From positions 1 to 37,895 of the forward strand of contig JAMPIG010000028.1 of the NCBI GenBank assembly GCA_023662875.1: a DNA stretch of 37,895 bases. The letters run 5' to 3'. This DNA comes from Roseburia sp. Its GTDB lineage: Bacteria > Bacillota > Clostridia > Lachnospirales > Lachnospiraceae. Shown one piece after another: positions 22,661 to 30,081 of the stretch (positions within the stretch are counted from its first letter, which is position 1; each line of letters starts with the position of its first letter). Below the pieces are notes generated by a model. The model had not been told where the DNA came from. It did not search any database and saw only the letters and a program-made list of their open reading frames with translations. The position numbers and the translations under genes were made by a program.

Positions 22661-24115
22661 CTACGCGCGCCTCAGCGCCTCCTGCCAGCGGGCTCTTTTC
22701 TCCTCCCGAACCGCAGACTCCATCTCCGGGACATACCGCCGATACCGAGCCTTCCCGAAAAGCGTCTCCCGCCTCCAGAGACCCGCCGTAATCCCCGCCA
22801 GGTAAGCGGCCCCCGTGACAGACAGCTCGTTGTTCTCCGCAGCGTTTACCCTCGTCCCGGACAGGTCGCCCTGAAACTGCATCAGGTAAGAGTTTTTCGC
22901 CGCTCCGCCGTCCGCCCGAAGCTCCCGGATGCTCTGCCCGCTGTCCTGCTCCATAGCCTTCAATACATCCGTGATCTGATAAGCGATGCTTTCCAGCGCC
23001 GCCTTCACGATCTCCGCCCGGCCTGTGGTGCGGCTCATTCCCCAGAGCAGAGCCCTGGCGTCCTCCCGCCAGTAGGGCGCGGACAGTCCCGTAAAGGCCG
23101 GCACCAGTATCGTACCGTCCCCGGGATTTGCGGTCTCCGCCAAGGCCGCCGTCTCCTCCGGCCTCTCGATCAGCTTCATGTCATCCTTCAGCCAGGTCAC
23201 GACCGCTCCCGTATAATTAATATTTCCTTCCAGTACGTAAGCGACCTTCCCGTCGATCCCCCAGGCCAGGGATGAGACAAGCCCGTTTTTGCTGCGGATT
23301 CTCTTCTCCCCGGTATTCATCATAATCGAGGAGCCCGTCCCGTAGGTGGTCTTGACCATCCCTGCCTGATGACAGCCCTGTCCGTACAGAGCGGCGTGGG
23401 AATCTCCCAATACCGCCAGAATCGGAACCTTACGCTCCAAAAGCCCCTCAAAATCCGTACTGCCAAAGCAGCTGTTGCTGTCGCAGACCCGAGGCAGCGC
23501 CTCCATCGACACGCCGAACAGGCCGCAAAGCTCCCGATCCCACTCCAGCGTCTCCAGGTGAAAAAGCTGGGTGCGGGAGGCGTTGGAATAATCCGTCTGA
23601 AAGGAAGCCCCGCCCGTCAGGCGGTAAACCAGCCAGCTGTCGACCGTGCCAAGGCGCAGCTCCCTCTCGGACGGCAGCTTTCCAGCCTCCTGTTCCAGGA
23701 GCCAGGTCATCTTCGCCGCCGGGAAATAGGGGGACAGGGGAATCCCCGTCTTCTCGTAAACTGCAGCCCCATACTCCTTCAGCCGCTCGGTGACGGACGC
23801 CGCCCGGCCGCACTGCCAGACTACCGCGCCCGCCAGCGGCGCGCCGCTTTTCTCCCAGAGCACCGTGGTCTCCCGCTGATTACAGATTCCGACAGCCTCG
23901 ATCTCCGCCCCGGAAACGCCCGCCGCTTTCACCGCCTGCCCGACCGCACGAATCACGTTCCGATAAATTTCCTCCGGGTCATGGGACACCCAGCCCCGCC
24001 CATTGATCAGCTGTCTGTGAGGGATGTCCGCCCGGCTTACCGGAAGCCCCGCCCCGTCAAAGAGAACCGCCTTGGTTCCCTGGGTACTCTGATCGATCCC
24101 TAATATATATTTCAT
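22661..24115 (-). CDS. FGGY family carbohydrate kinase (glycerol-kinase-like; candidate D-apulose kinase)
   Basis: A 484-residue ATP-dependent sugar or polyol kinase. The N-terminal ATPase core starts ILGIDQSTQGTKAVLFDG. EAVGICNQRETTVLWEKSG and AVVWQCGRAAS resemble glycerol kinases but differ at the glycerol contacts (WQCGRA in place of WQDRR). The FGGY C-terminal signature is around IVKAALESIAYQITDVLKAM, and RADGGAAKNSYLMQFQGDLS follows. AGGAG before the ATG at 24115 sets the start. In this block it would phosphorylate the ketose made by the isomerase, giving a transketolase substrate. A TATAAT at 24178-24173 on the minus strand may be part of its own weak promoter. The family is sure; the substrate is inferred. 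Confidence 0.88.
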   Translation of the reverse strand: MKYILGIDQSTQGTKAVLFDGAGLPVSRADIPHRQLINGRGWVSHDPEEIYRNVIRAVGQAVKAAGVSGAEIEAVGICNQRETTVLWEKSGAPLAGAVVWQCGRAASVTERLKEYGAAVYEKTGIPLSPYFPAAKMTWLLEQEAGKLPSERELRLGTVDSWLVYRLTGGASFQTDYSNASRTQLFHLETLEWDRELCGLFGVSMEALPRVCDSNSCFGSTDFEGLLERKVPILAVLGDSHAALYGQGCHQAGMVKTTYGTGSSIMMNTGEKRIRSKNGLVSSLAWGIDGKVAYVLEGNINYTGAVVTWLKDDMKLIERPEETAALAETANPGDGTILVPAFTGLSAPYWREDARALLWGMSRTTGRAEIVKAALESIAYQITDVLKAMEQDSGQSIRELRADGGAAKNSYLMQFQGDLSGTRVNAAENNELSVTGAAYLAGITAGLWRRETLFGKARYRRYVPEMESAVREEKRARWQEALRRA

Positions 24116-24304
24116 TCTTGCGCTCCTATGCCATTCTGCCATCTGCGTTGAAAAATCAGGCAGCATATATTTATTATACCTGAAAAAAATCTCAGATCTA
24201 CCCTTCCGCCACAAATTCCTCCCTGCCAGTCGTCGGCAATATCCTTGTCTCTTTGCCGTCGCAACAAATCCAGTAATACAGAACTCTACCGTCGTGAAGT
24301 TTCT

Positions 24305-25252
24305 TCAGGAAGCGACTTCTGTCCCCAGCATCTCCCGGGCCGCCGCCGCGATCCCCCGCCGATCCAAGCCGTAATACGCGAAAATCTCCCGGTCTGTCCC
24401 GGCGATCAGATGTCCGTCCGGCAGCGCCAGATTCCTGACCCGCTTTGGATCTTCCGCGGCCAGCGTCTGGGCTACCATGCTTCCCAGCCCCCCGAAGGGA
24501 GAATGCTCCTCCACGGTGATGACCGCCCTGACCCCTGCTGCCTTCTCAAGAAGCGTCTCCCGATCCAGAGGCTTTACGCAGTACATATCCAGCACCGCCG
24601 CGCCGATCCCCTCCTGCCGCAGCTGCTTTGACGCGGCGTAAGCCTCCGCCGTCATCTCCCCGCAGGCGACCAGCAATACATCCGCCCCCTCCGCCAGCAC
24701 GCAGGCCCGGTTCAGGGTAAAGTCCATCCCGTCGTCGTAAATATCCTCCGACGCGGAACGGCTCACCCGCACATAGGCTGGCAGCTCATCCTGCAGCAGC
24801 GCCCGGATCAGCCTTGCCGTCTGGAACCGGTCGCTGGGCAGATAGACCCGCATATCCGGCAGGCTGGCAAAGGCCGCGATATCCTGACAGGAGTGATGGG
24901 TCATCCCCAGCGCCCCGTAGCTCACGCCGCCGCTGATCCCGATCAGGGTTACATTGGTTCGGGAGTAGGCCACATCTACCTTCGCCTGCTCGTAGCTCCT
25001 CGTCGAGAGAAAGCAGGCCGGGGAAGCCGCAAATACCTTCTTCCCGCAGGAGGCCATCCCCGCCGACACCGTGACGAGATTCTGCTCCGCGATCCCCAGC
25101 TCCACAAACTGCTCCGGAAACCTCTCCGCAAAGGCCGTCAGCGAGGCGGAACCCCTGGAGTCCGAACATGCCACTATGATATCCGGGTCAGTCTTCGCCG
25201 CCTCCAGCAGCGTGTCGCAGATTGCCTGCCGGTTTGTGATACGATTTCCCAT
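24305..25252 (-). CDS. Transketolase C-terminal subunit (split enzyme)
   Basis: A 315-residue protein covering the pyrimidine-binding and C-terminal domains of transketolase. FVELGIAEQNLVTVSAGMA contains the catalytic Glu that protonates thiamine diphosphate (about residue 56). VAYSRTNVTLIGISGGVSYG and MTHHSCQDIAAFASLPDMRV are typical, and VITVEEHSPFGGLGSMVAQ marks the C domain. The start is the ATG at 25252 with GAGGAG, one base after the stop of the N subunit, which implies translational coupling and a 1:1 complex. It transfers two-carbon ketol units between sugar phosphates. In this block it is probably dedicated to the kinase product. Confidence 0.93.
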   Translation of the reverse strand: MGNRITNRQAICDTLLEAAKTDPDIIVACSDSRGSASLTAFAERFPEQFVELGIAEQNLVTVSAGMASCGKKVFAASPACFLSTRSYEQAKVDVAYSRTNVTLIGISGGVSYGALGMTHHSCQDIAAFASLPDMRVYLPSDRFQTARLIRALLQDELPAYVRVSRSASEDIYDDGMDFTLNRACVLAEGADVLLVACGEMTAEAYAASKQLRQEGIGAAVLDMYCVKPLDRETLLEKAAGVRAVITVEEHSPFGGLGSMVAQTLAAEDPKRVRNLALPDGHLIAGTDREIFAYYGLDRRGIAAAAREMLGTEVAS

Positions 25253-25253
25253 G

Positions 25254-26087
25254 TCAGCTCTCCTCTCCGCCGTCCAGCACGGCATCCAGCTCTTTCAACG
25301 CCTGCTCATACTGTTCCCGGGTCATAACGCCGTGATGCCAGCCCTTCCGCCCCTCCATAAAGGATACGCCCTTCCCCTTAACGGTATGGGCGATAACAAC
25401 GCTGGGCTTCCCCCTCGTCTGAGCCGCCTCCTGAAAGGCCCGCAGGAGCTGCCCGCAGTCGTTGCCGTCCTCCGCGTGAATCACGTTCCAGCCGAAGGCC
25501 CGGAACTTATCGCCCAGATCGTCGCTGTTCATCACCTCCGCCGTCGGCCCGCTGATCTGCAGCCGGTTCAGATCCAACGCCGCGCAGAGGTTATCCAGCC
25601 CGTAATGGGCCGCCGCCATCATAGCCTCATAGTTGGAGCCCTCGGCCATCTCCCCGTCCCCCAGCACAACGTAGGTACGGTAGCTCTTCCGGCTCATCTT
25701 CGCCGCCAGCGCCGCTCCCGTGCCAAGCGCCAGCCCGTGTCCCAGAGAGCCCGAGTTGATTTCGATCCCCGGCACATCCGTGTTGGGATGGCCGATATAG
25801 CGGGAGCCGAAGGCGCTGAAGCCCTCGATCGCCTCCCGCTTGTCAAAAAAACCTTTTTCGCCCAGCACCATATACAGGGCGTCCACGCAATGCCCCTTGC
25901 TCAGGAAAAATCTGTCCCGATCCGGGGAGCCGAAATTTTCCGGCGACACATTCATCACTCGGAAGTAAAGCGTCGTCAGCAGATCGATCACGCTTAAGTC
26001 TCCCCCGATATGTCCCGCGCCGGAACGGTAAACCTCCTCGATGATATCCCGCCTCAGCTCATATGCTTTTCTCGTCAGAGCGTCCAT
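25254..26087 (-). CDS. Transketolase N-terminal subunit (split enzyme)
   Basis: A 277-residue thiamine-diphosphate-binding subunit. RRDIIEEVYRSGAGHIGGDL has the conserved Gly-His-x-Gly, FLSKGHCVDALYMVL and EINSGSLGHGLALGTGAALA follow, and the cofactor motif is GDGEMAEGSNYEAMMAAAHY to LDLNRLQ (about residues 142-175). AAAGGAAG before the ATG at 26087 gives the start; the open frame continues upstream through the isomerase tail but has no site there. It is paired with the C subunit immediately downstream. Confidence 0.93.
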   Translation of the reverse strand: MDALTRKAYELRRDIIEEVYRSGAGHIGGDLSVIDLLTTLYFRVMNVSPENFGSPDRDRFFLSKGHCVDALYMVLGEKGFFDKREAIEGFSAFGSRYIGHPNTDVPGIEINSGSLGHGLALGTGAALAAKMSRKSYRTYVVLGDGEMAEGSNYEAMMAAAHYGLDNLCAALDLNRLQISGPTAEVMNSDDLGDKFRAFGWNVIHAEDGNDCGQLLRAFQEAAQTRGKPSVVIAHTVKGKGVSFMEGRKGWHHGVMTREQYEQALKELDAVLDGGEES

Positions 26088-26179
26088 AATCTTCCTTTCC
26101 GGGGATCGCCTCTCCTCGAAGTCGTCCCAAAATCTTCCCCCGCTGTTATCCTTCCGTTCCGGTTTCACGCCGACTTGCT

Positions 26180-27577
26180 TCACCCCCGGATCCGCGCCTT
26201 GATCTCCTCCTCGTTGTCGTCGTACAGATCCGGCTTCACGCCGATATACTTGCACGCCTCGTACAACACGGGCGTCACATCCTTATGAATACCTACGCAG
26301 TGATGAATATAAGGGCCTTCCACCAGCTTCGCCTCCAGCCGCTTCAGATCCTTTACCTCTACCCAGACGTAGGTCCCCTTGGTATACGGGCCGTCCACGC
26401 CCTTCGCGTTCCCCAGCAGCAGCGAATACTCCCCATTGTCCCCGTCGAAGCGGCAGAGCGTCATCTCGCCGTGCTTCGCCTCCGCCTCTACCGCTCCCGG
26501 ATGGGAGAAGGCGAGCGGATAGCCGATGGTGGGCTTACAGGACGCGCAGGAGATGGGCCAGGGGCCGCAATGCTGCAGCAGCTCCCCGTTCTCGTTGTCG
26601 GGGTGCCGCACCGTCCAGTCCGCAAAGAAGCTTCTCGCCTCGTCCATACCGGCCGCCTCGACCAGGATCGAGGTAATCGCCCCGTGAATATCCGTCTCGC
26701 AGACCACCGGCAGCCCCTCCTCGTTCAGCAGGCTGTTAGCCGCGCAGGGCATAATCCCGATCTCCCCCTGCAGGGCGTTCCAGCATTGGATCGCCACGGC
26801 GTTGCACCCGTATTTATCCGCCAGCGTCCGCATCGCTACCTTCAGCGCCGCCACATTCTCCAGCTCCTCCGGCCGAATCGCTATCTCAAAGTTCTCCCGG
26901 CAGTACGCCACCGTCTCGGCAACCTTCGTCCCTTCCTCCTTCGCTCGTCTCATCTCCTCCGTCAGCTCCGGCATTGGAATCGGTGCCAGCTGAATATTGA
27001 ACTTTTCCAGCAGCTCTCCCTCGTTGCACATCGTAGACCAGAAATCAAAGGGTCTGGGCCCGATCTGCAGGATACGGGTTCTCCGAAACGCTTTCACGAC
27101 ATTGCAGACCGCCAGGAAATTCCGGATTCCCCGCTCAAACTCCGGATCCTCCAGCCTGCAGTTGCAAAGGTAGGTAAAGGGAACCTGAAACCGACGCAGC
27201 ACCTTCCCTGTAGCGAACAGCCCGCACTGGCTGTCCCGGAGCCTGACGCCGTTTTCGTCCGGCCTTTCGTCCCGCGGCCCCCAGAGCAGCACCGGCAGGT
27301 TCATCTCCTTCGCCAGTCTTGCCACCTCATACTCCGTTCCGAAATTACCGTGGGGAAAGAAAAGGCCGTCCACCCCTTCCCTCTTGAATTTTTCCGCAAT
27401 CCGGATCCGATCCGCCTCCTCATGAAGAAGACCGTCCTCCGCGATATCGTCAATATCGACGAAATCAACGCCCATCTCCTCCAGCTTTTTTCTGGTCAGA
27501 TCCGCGTACTTTACCGCGTCCGGCGCGGAAAAAATACTTCTTCTGGTCGGCGCATAGCCCAGCTTGATTTTTGCCAT
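26180..27577 (-). CDS. L-fucose/L-arabinose isomerase-family protein (candidate apiose or other aldose isomerase)
   Basis: A 465-residue member of the fucose/arabinose isomerase fold. It has a Rossmann-like N domain (GLFFPHGNFGTEYEVARLAK, VLLWGPRDERP), an active-site region with AVAIQCWNALQGEIGIMPCA (Glu and Cys) and VVCETDIHGAITSILVEAAG (Glu and Asp), both typical metal ligands, and a C domain with HCGPWPISCASCKPTIGYPL. Such enzymes turn an aldose into its ketose. AGGGGATTCAC precedes the ATG. It is the first gene of the minus-strand block with split transketolase and FGGY kinase, under a promoter covered by a 23-bp palindrome. The sugar is unknown; see the apiose finding. Confidence 0.85.
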   Translation of the reverse strand: MAKIKLGYAPTRRSIFSAPDAVKYADLTRKKLEEMGVDFVDIDDIAEDGLLHEEADRIRIAEKFKREGVDGLFFPHGNFGTEYEVARLAKEMNLPVLLWGPRDERPDENGVRLRDSQCGLFATGKVLRRFQVPFTYLCNCRLEDPEFERGIRNFLAVCNVVKAFRRTRILQIGPRPFDFWSTMCNEGELLEKFNIQLAPIPMPELTEEMRRAKEEGTKVAETVAYCRENFEIAIRPEELENVAALKVAMRTLADKYGCNAVAIQCWNALQGEIGIMPCAANSLLNEEGLPVVCETDIHGAITSILVEAAGMDEARSFFADWTVRHPDNENGELLQHCGPWPISCASCKPTIGYPLAFSHPGAVEAEAKHGEMTLCRFDGDNGEYSLLLGNAKGVDGPYTKGTYVWVEVKDLKRLEAKLVEGPYIHHCVGIHKDVTPVLYEACKYIGVKPDLYDDNEEEIKARIRG

Positions 27578-27741
27578 GTGAATCCCCTGCCCTTTCTGTC
27601 GTCAATCTGTTTTTGGTTTCGTGTTTTTTCTGCTTTCTCTCTTTGCTTCCTGGTTTTGGTTTCTGCCACGGACTCCTGCGATCCAGATTTTCGTTCTTTT
27701 ATATAATTTCCACTTCCCGCTAGCAGGCTCCTATTGATTTA

Positions 27742-27782
27742 ATTATTTAGTAAATTCATCTTAATTTCAATTTGAAATTAAG
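27742..27782 (-). promoter_or_regulatory. Promoter and 23-bp operator of the isomerase block
   Basis: On the minus strand TTGAAA (27770-27765), 17 bases, AATAAT (27747-27742). A perfect inverted repeat CTTAATTTCAA, T, TTGAAATTAAG (27760-27782) covers the -35 box. A repressor bound there would shut off the isomerase, transketolase and kinase genes. It lacks the central CG of LacI operators, so a different regulator family may be involved. Confidence 0.65.
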
Positions 27783-27799
27783 TATTTTTGAGGATTTTC

Positions 27800-27829
27800 T
27801 TGACTTAATTCACTTAATTCTACTATAAT
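27800..27829 (+). promoter_or_regulatory. Promoter of the kinase-fold gene, -10 within palindrome array 3
   Basis: TTGACT (27800-27805), 18 bases, TATAAT (27824-27829). The -10 box is the first arm of the first palindrome unit, so the array is partly transcribed as the gene leader. Confidence 0.6.
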
Positions 27830-27917
27830 AAAATCGTGGGAACGATTTTATTATCCAAGGGCTATAATAAAATCGTGGGAACGATTTTATTATCCAAGGG
27901 CTATAATAAAATTATAG
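27823..27917 (+). repeat. Array 3 of palindromic repeats (two identical 39-bp units and a half)
   Basis: Units at 27823 and 27862 read ATAATAAAAT, CGTGGGAACG, ATTTTATTAT with linker CCAAGGG, and a half unit starts at 27901 (CTATAATAAAATTATAG). The design is the same as arrays 1 and 2. The rest of the gap 27578-27991 holds the two promoters and the operator. Confidence 0.9.
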
Positions 27918-27991
27918 TTCGAATTTGTTCGTGTCAGAAAAAGTAACATTTTTAAGATAAGCTGTTGATACCGGAATTGAAGGTGACAATT

Positions 27992-28528
27992 ATGGATCGG
28001 AAAATGGCTGTAAATGAAAAGGAGTATGAAATACTTAAGTTATTAGGAAAGGGAAAAGGCGGGTATTCTTATCTGGCAAGCGATGGATCTCAAAAGTATG
28101 TTCTCAAGCAGATTCACCATGAACCTTGTGACTATTACCAGTTTGGAAATAAGATTGAGGCTGAGTTAAAGGACTATAACCGGCTAAGAGAAATCGGGAT
28201 AAACATTCCCGCTATGATAGATGTTGATATAAAGAATGAACGCATCTTGAAAGAGTTTATTGACGGCAATACCATTTACGAATTGGTTTTGCAGGATAAG
28301 ATGAAACCCGTCTATGTTGATCAGTTGCGCAGTATGTGTGTTTTGCTATATGCAGCCCATACCAATATAGATTATTTCCCGACAAACTTTGTGGTGCAGA
28401 ATGAAGAAATCTACTATATAGATTTCGAGTGCAATGAATACATGGACGAATGGAGCTTTGAAAATTGGGGCATTAAATATTGGTCAAAAACTCCTGAGTT
28501 CCTGCGATATGTGAAGGAGCATTCATGA
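27992..28528 (+). CDS. Protein-kinase-fold / APH-like small kinase
   Basis: A 178-residue kinase-fold protein. A glycine-rich loop LLGKGKGGYSYLA, the ATP Lys in YVLKQI, and a catalytic-loop remnant NIDYFPTNFVV ending YYIDFECNEYMDEW (Asp of the metal site) are visible. It is shorter than classical protein kinases and closer to the aminoglycoside-phosphotransferase/RIO-like small kinases of clostridia; the substrate is unknown. The start is ATG 27992 with AAGGTGA upstream; an in-frame TTG at 27965 is less likely. Its base composition is AT-richer than neighbours, which hints at acquisition. It stands alone behind palindrome array 3. Confidence 0.78.
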   Translation: MDRKMAVNEKEYEILKLLGKGKGGYSYLASDGSQKYVLKQIHHEPCDYYQFGNKIEAELKDYNRLREIGINIPAMIDVDIKNERILKEFIDGNTIYELVLQDKMKPVYVDQLRSMCVLLYAAHTNIDYFPTNFVVQNEEIYYIDFECNEYMDEWSFENWGIKYWSKTPEFLRYVKEHS

Positions 28529-28672
28529 TTCTGCTTTTAACTTGTCTGGTAAAAATCATATTTGAAAGGGTGATGTGATGAAGTAAGCCCTGTTCCGTGT
28601 TTAAATGGCTATGAAAACACATATACAGCATTTCATTGATTGCCTTCCGGCTTTCAAGACCGGACGAATTAT

Positions 28673-28933
28673 TTACGCAAGCATTTGAAGCTTTTCGCTA
28701 TGCTCCGAGATAACCTTTTTCATGATATCAATGTCAGCCTGCATTGTTTCATATCCTTCGACGCTGTTCTTATATCTGTCGTAAGTAGTAGTATAGCAGG
28801 ATTCGATATTCTGCAGCTGCGGTCTGATATCGTTTTCAATCGTCAGCTCGATGCTTTTTAAACGTTGCTCAATCGGTTTTAACTTTTTGTCAAAAAGCGT
28901 TGACATTGCCAATAAAAGCTCATGGTCTGTCAT
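28673..28933 (-). CDS. Small coiled-coil protein
   Basis: An 86-residue protein that is almost entirely helical coiled coil (KLKPIEQRLKSIELTIENDI, then QADIDIMKKVISEHSEKLQM). AAAGGAGG seven bases before the ATG at 28933 gives the start. Proteins of this kind with an MTDHELL-like opening are frequent in Lachnospiraceae; their function is unknown. It is convergent with the kinase-fold gene and divergent from the LacI gene. The interval 28529-28672 shows nothing I can support. Confidence 0.65.
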   Translation of the reverse strand: MTDHELLLAMSTLFDKKLKPIEQRLKSIELTIENDIRPQLQNIESCYTTTYDRYKNSVEGYETMQADIDIMKKVISEHSEKLQMLA

Positions 28934-29064
28934 GTGGCATACCTCCTTTCCGAAACAAGCGTACCACATTTCGGATACAATGTCTACTCCATTATTAAAA
29001 AACTGCGCGAGATACCATGCGCTAAGATTCCATGACCAAACCTCACAGAAAGGAAATCCTACCT

Positions 29065-30081
29065 ATGTCCGTTACCGCAAAGAAGCTGGCGGAAACTCTG
29101 GGGCTCTCGGAGGCCGCGGTCTCCATGGCCCTGAACAACAAGCCGGGCGTCAGCACCGCTACCCGCCAAAGGGTATTAACCGCCGCAAAAGAGCAGGGCT
29201 ACGACTTCAGCAGGCTGAACGAGGCCGAATCCGTCTCCCGCTCCATGAAGGGAACCCTTTATTTTATCATCTACCGCAAGCACGGCGCGGTGGTGGCCGA
29301 TACCCCCTTCTTCTCCGAGTTATCCCAGGGGATCGACAGCGGCTGCAAAAAGCATCATTATTACCTGAACGTGTTCTACCTGGACGAGGACGAAAATACC
29401 AGGGAACGTCTGCAGAGCATGATCCACTTTGACTGCAGGGGGATCCTGCTGCTCGGCACGGAGATGCAGGCAGGCGACCTGGAACCCTTCCTGCGCCTGA
29501 AGCTCCCCCTGGTGATCCTGGATACCTACTTTGAAACTCTGGCGGCAGATTACGTCCTGATCAACAATATGCAGGGAGCCTATCTGGCCACGGATTATCT
29601 CATCAACCACTGTAAGAGCCAGCCCGGCTACCTGCGCTCCTCCTACTCCATCAATAACTTCCAGGAGCGGGCGGACGGCTTTTATAAGGCAGTCCGCAGC
29701 CACGGCCTGCCGACCTCCCGCTCCGTCGTCCATCTGCTATCCCCCTCCCTGGAGGGGGCTTACGCGGATATGCTGGAAATCCTGAGGGCCGGGGAGGAGA
29801 CCGCCTCCTGCTACTTCGCGGACAACGACCTGATCGCCTGCGGCGCGATAAAGGCCCTGCGGGAGTATGGCTTCCGGATTCCTCAGGATATCTCCGTCAT
29901 CGGCTTCGACAATCTTCCGGTATCCTCCTATGCGGAGCCCTCGCTGACGACGATCCATGTCCCAAAGCAGGACATGGGCGAGGCGGCAGTGCGCCGTCTC
30001 GCCCATATCACCGAAAATCCGAAGGAAGCCCCGGTCAAGCTGGAAATCTCGACCCAGCTGGTCAAAAGGAAGTCCGTTTAG
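29065..30081 (+). CDS. LacI/GalR family transcriptional regulator of the rhamnosidase/GH3 region
   Basis: A 338-residue regulator. The helix-turn-helix and hinge are SVTAKKLAETLGLSEAAVSM and RQRVLTAAKEQGYDFSRLNE; the sensor domain has GCGAIKALREYG-like and DISVIGFDNLPVSSYAEPSL segments. The start is ATG 29065 with AAGGAAATCCT upstream; the open frame reaches 29032 without a better site. It overlaps the convergent GH78 gene by four bases. Its targets are most simply the flanking glycosidase genes or the isomerase block; an AACCGGTT palindrome before the GH3 gene is a candidate site. Confidence 0.9.
   Translation: MSVTAKKLAETLGLSEAAVSMALNNKPGVSTATRQRVLTAAKEQGYDFSRLNEAESVSRSMKGTLYFIIYRKHGAVVADTPFFSELSQGIDSGCKKHHYYLNVFYLDEDENTRERLQSMIHFDCRGILLLGTEMQAGDLEPFLRLKLPLVILDTYFETLAADYVLINNMQGAYLATDYLINHCKSQPGYLRSSYSINNFQERADGFYKAVRSHGLPTSRSVVHLLSPSLEGAYADMLEILRAGEETASCYFADNDLIACGAIKALREYGFRIPQDISVIGFDNLPVSSYAEPSLTTIHVPKQDMGEAAVRRLAHITENPKEAPVKLEISTQLVKRKSV

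Noticed and set aside
22661-24115. Plain glycerol kinase
   Set aside because: Overall similar, but the substrate loop differs (WQCGRA) and no glycerol facilitator or GlpD gene is near; the neighbours favour a ketose substrate.
24305-26087. Sulfoquinovose transketolase pathway as the role of the split transketolase
   Set aside because: That pathway does not rely on an FGGY kinase, and no sulfo-sugar hydrolase or sulfolactaldehyde gene is seen here.
26285-27706. 473-codon plus-strand frame opposite the isomerase gene
   Set aside because: Pro/Arg/His-rich composition typical of antisense frames in GC-rich DNA.
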